A stretch of DNA of 64,000 nucleotides from MAG-120802 sp036752125. GTDB lineage: Bacteria > Actinomycetota > Actinomycetes > Nanopelagicales > Nanopelagicaceae. The DNA is taken from assembly GCA_036752125.1 (NCBI GenBank), contig DAIOTH010000001.1:1-64000 (forward strand), in the 5' to 3' direction. Below the pieces are notes generated by a model. The model saw only the letters and a program-made list of their open reading frames with translations. It made no database searches and was not told the origin of the DNA. Both the position numbers and the translations under genes were made by a program. Each line of letters begins with the position of its first letter. The first letter of the stretch is position 1. Shown in pieces: positions 59,832 through 64,000 of the stretch.

Positions 59832-60665
59832 ATGGCATCCAGAGATCGCAGCACAATGCCGCTGCTGGAGCATTTGCGGGAGCTACGGAAGAGAGTTATC
59901 CGTTCTGCGCTATTTATTGTTATCTTTTCAGTTGTTGGTTGGATTCAGTACAACAACATCATCACAACCCTTTCAAGTCCAGTCTGTGACCTCAGAGCTG
60001 CCCAAGAGAGTGGAAGTGAAAGCTGTGGAGCTCTGTACATCAGCGGTGTTCTTGGTCCACTCAATCTACAACTCAAGGTTTCATTCCTAACTGGAATCAT
60101 TCTCTCGGCGCCATTCTGGCTTTATCAAATTTGGGCATTTATAGCGCCTGCGCTACATCGAAAAGAGAAGCGAAATTCGATTCTATTTATCATCGCAGCC
60201 ACACCGTTCTTCGCAATTGGCGCAACCTTAGCTTTCATCGTATTGCCTCTAGCGATCGAAGTCTTGTTTGGTTTCACGCCAGAATCGTTAAATAACCTCA
60301 TCCGTTTCGACGACTATCTTGACTTTGTATTACGGCTCATTCTGATTTTTGGCATCGCTTTTGAATTGCCGGTCTTTCTAGTTTCACTCAATTTGATTGG
60401 AGTGCTTTCGGGAAAGTCCATATTGCGCCCGTGGCGCTTCGCAATTTTTGCGATAACATTTTTTGTTGCAGCGTTTTCACCCACAGCAGATCCTTTGTCA
60501 ATGGCGGCGTTGGCGGTTCCCTTGGTGATCTTCTACTTTGGTGCAGGTGGAATTGCTTTGCTGGTTGATAAGCGCCGAGATCGTAAATCTCGATTGGTAG
60601 GCGATGATGAAGCGGCCTCCATTGATGACGTTGCTCCAATTGATGAACCAACACCCGAGGCATAA
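59832..60665 (+). CDS. tatC: Sec-independent protein translocase subunit TatC
   Basis: Receptor that binds the twin-arginine signal peptide. The 277 residues begin MASRDRSTMPLLEHLRELRKRV, the N-terminal motif essential for signal recognition, and contain six membrane spans with the SFLTGIILSAPFWLYQIWAFIAPALH stretch (given in part) and FGIAFELPVFL. A good ribosome-binding site (GGTGGGGAG) precedes the ATG. No tatB is visible; a minimal TatAC system or a distant tatB is likely. Confidence 0.96.
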   Translation: MASRDRSTMPLLEHLRELRKRVIRSALFIVIFSVVGWIQYNNIITTLSSPVCDLRAAQESGSESCGALYISGVLGPLNLQLKVSFLTGIILSAPFWLYQIWAFIAPALHRKEKRNSILFIIAATPFFAIGATLAFIVLPLAIEVLFGFTPESLNNLIRFDDYLDFVLRLILIFGIAFELPVFLVSLNLIGVLSGKSILRPWRFAIFAITFFVAAFSPTADPLSMAALAVPLVIFYFGAGGIALLVDKRRDRKSRLVGDDEAASIDDVAPIDEPTPEA

Positions 60666-60671
60666 AGGGTT

Positions 60672-60677
60672 TAGGCT
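60672..60677 (+). promoter_or_regulatory. -10-like element TAGGCT upstream of the lipid kinase gene
   Basis: TAGGCT lies 8 nt before the ATG in the 20-nt gap after tatC. Confidence 0.3.
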
Positions 60678-60685
60678 ACAAAGCT

Positions 60686-61558
60686 ATGTGGCTTCTTTTA
60701 AGCAATCCGACATCCGGCGGAGGTAAAGGGGCCAAGTACCTTAAAGTTATCGTCAATTATCTCGACGATAAAAAGATTGAATATATCGATATCTCAGCTT
60801 CTAGCTACAGTGAGGCGCTGCAAAATCTCAAACGTTCCCTCAACGCAAATGGAAAAGATATATCTGGCTTACTCGTCATCGGTGGCGATGGGATGGTTCA
60901 TTTGGCTGTGCAAGAGTTGGTAAACACTGAGATTCCACTTGCTCTCATCCCAGCTGGAACGGGGAATGATTTCGCCCGTTCGCTTGAATTGCCCCTCGAT
61001 TCACCGCTATTGCTCCTTGAAAGATATCTGAAGCAAGCCCCGACAAAAGTGGATCTCGGTAGAGTTAATGGAGAGATTTTTGCGGACATCTTAAGCACTG
61101 GTTTTGATTCAGTTGTAAATGAGAGAGCTAATCGAATGAAGATCATAAAAGGTCGTCTCAAATACAACATTGCAATTGTTCGTGAACTCTCAACTTTCAA
61201 ACCTAAGGATTATGAATTTCGAGTTGATGGAGTCACTTTCTCTACTAAAGCAATGCTCATTGCGGTCTCAAACGGTGTGAGTTATGGGGGAGGAATGAAG
61301 GTAACTCCTCATGCGCTGCTCGATGACGGGTTATTTGATGTAATGGTTTTGGGGCCAGTTTCCAAATTGGAGTTCCTTAAAGTTTTTCCTAAAGTATTCT
61401 CGGGCGGTCACATCAATCACCCCGCTGTGAAAATCATCCGCGGTAAGGAAGTCGAAATTCATTCAGATGCTGTGGCTTACGCAGACGGAGAGCGAATAGG
61501 TGATCTCCCAATACGAGCAGAGGTTATTCCTCACGCTCTTTTAACGTGGCGCTCATGA
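60686..61558 (+). CDS. Diacylglycerol/lipid kinase family protein (YegS-like)
   Basis: A 290-residue cytoplasmic or membrane-associated kinase. Motifs are SNPTSGGGKG (nucleotide-binding), VIGGDGMVHLAV with the catalytic GGDG, PAGTGNDFARSL and the C-terminal ADGERIG with conserved aspartate. It should phosphorylate diacylglycerol or a related lipid. The gene is found between tatC and the HelY-type helicase gene in many actinobacteria. ATGA overlap with the next gene. Confidence 0.9.
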   Translation: MWLLLSNPTSGGGKGAKYLKVIVNYLDDKKIEYIDISASSYSEALQNLKRSLNANGKDISGLLVIGGDGMVHLAVQELVNTEIPLALIPAGTGNDFARSLELPLDSPLLLLERYLKQAPTKVDLGRVNGEIFADILSTGFDSVVNERANRMKIIKGRLKYNIAIVRELSTFKPKDYEFRVDGVTFSTKAMLIAVSNGVSYGGGMKVTPHALLDDGLFDVMVLGPVSKLEFLKVFPKVFSGGHINHPAVKIIRGKEVEIHSDAVAYADGERIGDLPIRAEVIPHALLTWRS

Positions 61559-63939
61559 GTACTTTAAGTCCAGCTGAGCGTTATGCGGCTGCAAAGAATC
61601 GTCAGAAACATCCCCTGACATCGGAGTTCATGTTGAATTACTCCTTTCCTTTTGACGATTTTCAACAGATTGGCTGTCAGCATCTCGAAGATGGAAAGAG
61701 CGTTCTCGTAGCTGCTCCTACCGGCGCGGGAAAAACTATCGTTGGCGAATTCGCTACCTTTCTCGCCGAAAAGCATGGAAATCGATGTTTCTATACGACA
61801 CCCATTAAAGCGTTATCAAACCAGAAATATCAGGAGTTAGTTAAGACCTACGGCGAGAGTGAAGTTGGCCTACTCACTGGGGATTCATCTATCAATCCCG
61901 AAGCTCGAATAGTCGTTATGACAACTGAGGTTCTACGAAACATGATCTACGCCGATTCTGATGCTATTTCAGAGCTTGGCTATGTCGTTATGGATGAGGT
62001 TCATTATCTTGCTGACAAATTTCGAGGTGCTGTCTGGGAGGAGATTCTCATTCATCTTCCAGAACGAATTCAGATCGTTTCACTTTCAGCAACCGTTTCA
62101 AACGCAGAAGAATTTGGAGAATGGCTTAAAACGGTGAGAGGTGAGACAGAGGTAGTACTGAGTGAGATTCGTCCGGTTCCGCTTTATCAGCACATTTTGA
62201 TAGGAAACAGGATCTTAGATCTCTTTGTGGATGAGGGGCGAGTTAATCCAGAAATTGTCCGCCTTGAACGAAACTCCATTCGTCGCGTTCCTGGCTCGGG
62301 AAGCAAGAGTTGGAAGGAAAGTAAATTTTCCACCATCAAGTCGCTCACTAGGCCGGAAGTGATTGAGAAGTTGCAACATAGGAATTTCTTGCCAGTTATT
62401 TACTTCATCTTCTCGCGGGCAGGATGCGACGCAGCTGTTGCTTCGTGTATTCGAGAGGGTCTTTCACTCACTAATCATGAAGAAAAGGAAGAGATACGTC
62501 GCATCATTGGTATCCGAACTCATGAACTACCGCATGAAGATTTCGGCATTCTCGGTTTTCATGAATGGAGCCAGGCTTTGGAACGAGGAATCGCAGCCCA
62601 TCACGCAGGTTTGTTGCCGATGTTCAAAGAAACTATTGAGGAGTTGTTCCAGCGAGGGTTACTCAAAGTTGTTTTTGCAACTGAGACTCTAGCGCTTGGA
62701 ATTAACATGCCGGCCCGATCTGTAGTTTTGGACAAACTTGTGAAGTGGAACGGTGAAACTCATGCAACTATTTCACCGGGGGAGTACACGCAGCTCACAG
62801 GGAGAGCTGGGCGTCGAGGTATTGATGTCGAGGGAAATGCTCTCATCATGTGGAGCGAAGAGATAGATAGCGGTAGCGCTGCGGGATTAGCAAGCACGAG
62901 AACCTATCCGCTCCGATCATCATTTTCACCAACATATAACATGACCGCAAATTTGATTTCGCGATTTGGTCGCGAGCGAGCAAGAAAATCTTTGGGATCG
63001 TCTTTCGCTCAATTTCAGGCGGATAAAGCTGTAGTGGGCTTAGCTCGTCAGATTTCGAAGAATGAACAGGTTGTTAAATCACTTAAAGGCGAAGCAGAAT
63101 GCCATCTCGGGGATATCTCTGAATATATGCAGCGCCGTGGCGCCATCAAAGAATTGGAAAATCAATTCTCTCAGCGTCGAATTGTTTCAGGAAGCAGGAG
63201 AAAGGCGCATGCGGCTATTGAAGAAGAAATCGCTGAACATCGACGTTTCCTGAAGCACCATCCTTGTCACCCTTGTCCCGATCGCGAATCGCATGCTCGA
63301 CAATACGAAAAAGCGGCACGATTAGAGCGAGAGTCTGCAGGATTAACTAATCGTATGGAAAGTAGAACTAACGTCATTCCAAGAACTTTTGATCGAGTTG
63401 GAAATGTTTTGACAGATTTAGATTATTTACTCGGGGATTCATTGACCCCCAAAGGAGAAATTCTCACTCGGATCTATGCCGAAACAGACCTTTTGATGGC
63501 TGAAATCTTGAACTCCGAAATTCTAGACGAAATTTCTGCGCCCGATTTAGTTGGATTGTTGTCTGCTCTGGTTTATGAAGGGAGAGGGGAGCGCAGCAGA
63601 ACTCCTCGGTTGCCAAAGACGCTAGAAAATCTCGTACCGCCCGTCGTAAAAATGTGGGCCGAGATCGTGAACTTGGAAGAATCTCATGGCATTGCGCCAC
63701 AGCGTGAGCCCAATTTTGATCTTTCATGGAGTGCGTACCGTTGGGCTAATGGTCATAGTTTGCAGACTATTCTCCGAGAAACAGAGATCACTGTTGGAGA
63801 TTTCGTAAGAGCAATTCGGCAAATCATTGATTTGCTTGGTCAACTTCTTAATGCAAAGCCTGAAATGCATAACTTAGTACGCGACGCCATGAAACGAATA
63901 GATAGAGGCGTAATCGCCTATTCTGCGGTGATCGCATGA
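61555..63939 (+). CDS. helY: DEAD/DEAH-box RNA helicase, HelY/Ski2-like
   Basis: A 794-residue helicase of superfamily 2. Motif I APTGAGKT, motif II DEVH (VVMDEVHYLAD), motif III LSATVSN and motif VI TGRAGRRGID are intact; the C-terminal part resembles the Mtr4/Ski2 domains, with a C-terminal cysteine/histidine group HHPCHPCPDRESHA. Mycobacterial HelY lies at the same spot after tatC. It likely unwinds RNA during RNA turnover. ATG at 61555 overlaps the previous stop. It is shorter than typical members (about 850-930 residues). Confidence 0.93.
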   Translation: MSTLSPAERYAAAKNRQKHPLTSEFMLNYSFPFDDFQQIGCQHLEDGKSVLVAAPTGAGKTIVGEFATFLAEKHGNRCFYTTPIKALSNQKYQELVKTYGESEVGLLTGDSSINPEARIVVMTTEVLRNMIYADSDAISELGYVVMDEVHYLADKFRGAVWEEILIHLPERIQIVSLSATVSNAEEFGEWLKTVRGETEVVLSEIRPVPLYQHILIGNRILDLFVDEGRVNPEIVRLERNSIRRVPGSGSKSWKESKFSTIKSLTRPEVIEKLQHRNFLPVIYFIFSRAGCDAAVASCIREGLSLTNHEEKEEIRRIIGIRTHELPHEDFGILGFHEWSQALERGIAAHHAGLLPMFKETIEELFQRGLLKVVFATETLALGINMPARSVVLDKLVKWNGETHATISPGEYTQLTGRAGRRGIDVEGNALIMWSEEIDSGSAAGLASTRTYPLRSSFSPTYNMTANLISRFGRERARKSLGSSFAQFQADKAVVGLARQISKNEQVVKSLKGEAECHLGDISEYMQRRGAIKELENQFSQRRIVSGSRRKAHAAIEEEIAEHRRFLKHHPCHPCPDRESHARQYEKAARLERESAGLTNRMESRTNVIPRTFDRVGNVLTDLDYLLGDSLTPKGEILTRIYAETDLLMAEILNSEILDEISAPDLVGLLSALVYEGRGERSRTPRLPKTLENLVPPVVKMWAEIVNLEESHGIAPQREPNFDLSWSAYRWANGHSLQTILRETEITVGDFVRAIRQIIDLLGQLLNAKPEMHNLVRDAMKRIDRGVIAYSAVIA

Positions 63940-64000
63940 CCCTTTTATTGGTCGATAGCGCCTCTCTTTGGTATCGCGCTTATTATGGAATGCCCGATAC
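63936..64000 (+). CDS. 5'-3' exonuclease family protein, N-terminal fragment
   Basis: Only the first 21 residues are in the window: MTLLLVDSASLWYRAYYGM and onwards, running off the right edge. This matches the N-terminus of the PIN/FEN-like 5'-3' exonuclease found downstream of the HelY gene in Mycobacterium and Streptomyces, with the first catalytic aspartate in LLLVDSAS. ATGA overlap with the helicase gene. Confidence 0.75.
   Translation, partial: MTLLLVDSASLWYRAYYGMPD

Noticed and set aside
1..64000. Mobile elements, prophage, CRISPR array, toxin-antitoxin or defence genes
   Set aside because: No transposase, integrase, phage or Cas genes and no spaced repeats were seen; gene order is conserved throughout.

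Overview
The window is a continuous piece of chromosome from an actinobacterium with a small, gene-dense and, for this phylum, AT-leaning genome. The gene order is the classic actinobacterial one: relA/rsh - hisS - aspS - alaS - ruvX - mltG - aro genes - efp - nusB - pyr operon - IHF - gmk - rpoZ - coaBC - metK - priA - fmt - rsmB, and later mshC - PAC2 - metH - trmI - pafBC - tatAC - helY. Lineage markers agree: mycothiol ligase MshC, the mycobacterial-type integration host factor, a BldD-like regulator, PafBC and a helicase-dead PriA. With the very short intergenic gaps, this fits the freshwater acI group (Nanopelagicales, e.g. Planktophila/Nanopelagicus-like), but that placement is inference. 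I see no mobile element, prophage, CRISPR array or rRNA, one tRNA, and no gene-free stretch over 300 bases.

Layout. 1-13 kb: end of the (p)ppGpp synthetase/hydrolase, a DUF349 protein on the minus strand, a metallo-hydrolase, hisS, aspS, a large divergent FtsH-like membrane AAA+ protease, a DUF948 protein, alaS, ruvX and mltG. 13-19 kb: shikimate pathway (aroE, aroC, aroK, aroB, aroQ) with a short A24 prepilin-peptidase-like gene inside it, then efp and nusB. 19-29 kb: a BldD-like regulator and a complete UMP pathway (pyrR, pyrB, pyrC, carA, carB, pyrK, pyrD, pyrF) behind a PyrR-type RNA hairpin, running into IHF. 29-38 kb: gmk, rpoZ, coaBC, metK, priA, def, fmt, rsmB, rpe. 38-48 kb: a serine phosphatase split from its ACT domain, an ABC ATPase, ung, a purine permease, membrane proteins, an alcohol dehydrogenase, tdk, apt, tRNA-Leu(GAG), an M20 peptidase and an aldo/keto reductase. 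48-51 kb: a conserved trio of poorly understood genes beside mshC. 51-64 kb: PAC2, metH, a HAD phosphatase, trmI, an FKBP lipoprotein, pafB/pafC, tatA/tatC, a lipid kinase, a HelY-type helicase and the start of a 5'-3' exonuclease gene.

Themes. (1) Many genes that begin a transcript carry a TANNNT hexamer exactly 6 nt before the start codon, the signature of leaderless mRNAs; 13 starts fit exactly. This also helps choose starts. (2) Where relatives carry the Pup-proteasome block (arc/mpa, dop, pup, prcB, prcA, pafA) between trmI and pafB, this genome has only an FKBP lipoprotein gene, while pafB and pafC remain. (3) The FtsH-like protein between aspS and alaS keeps all ATPase and zinc-protease residues but has a long insertion in its ATPase domain. 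Most operon genes are joined by 4-nt ATGA/GTGA overlaps, implying translational coupling.
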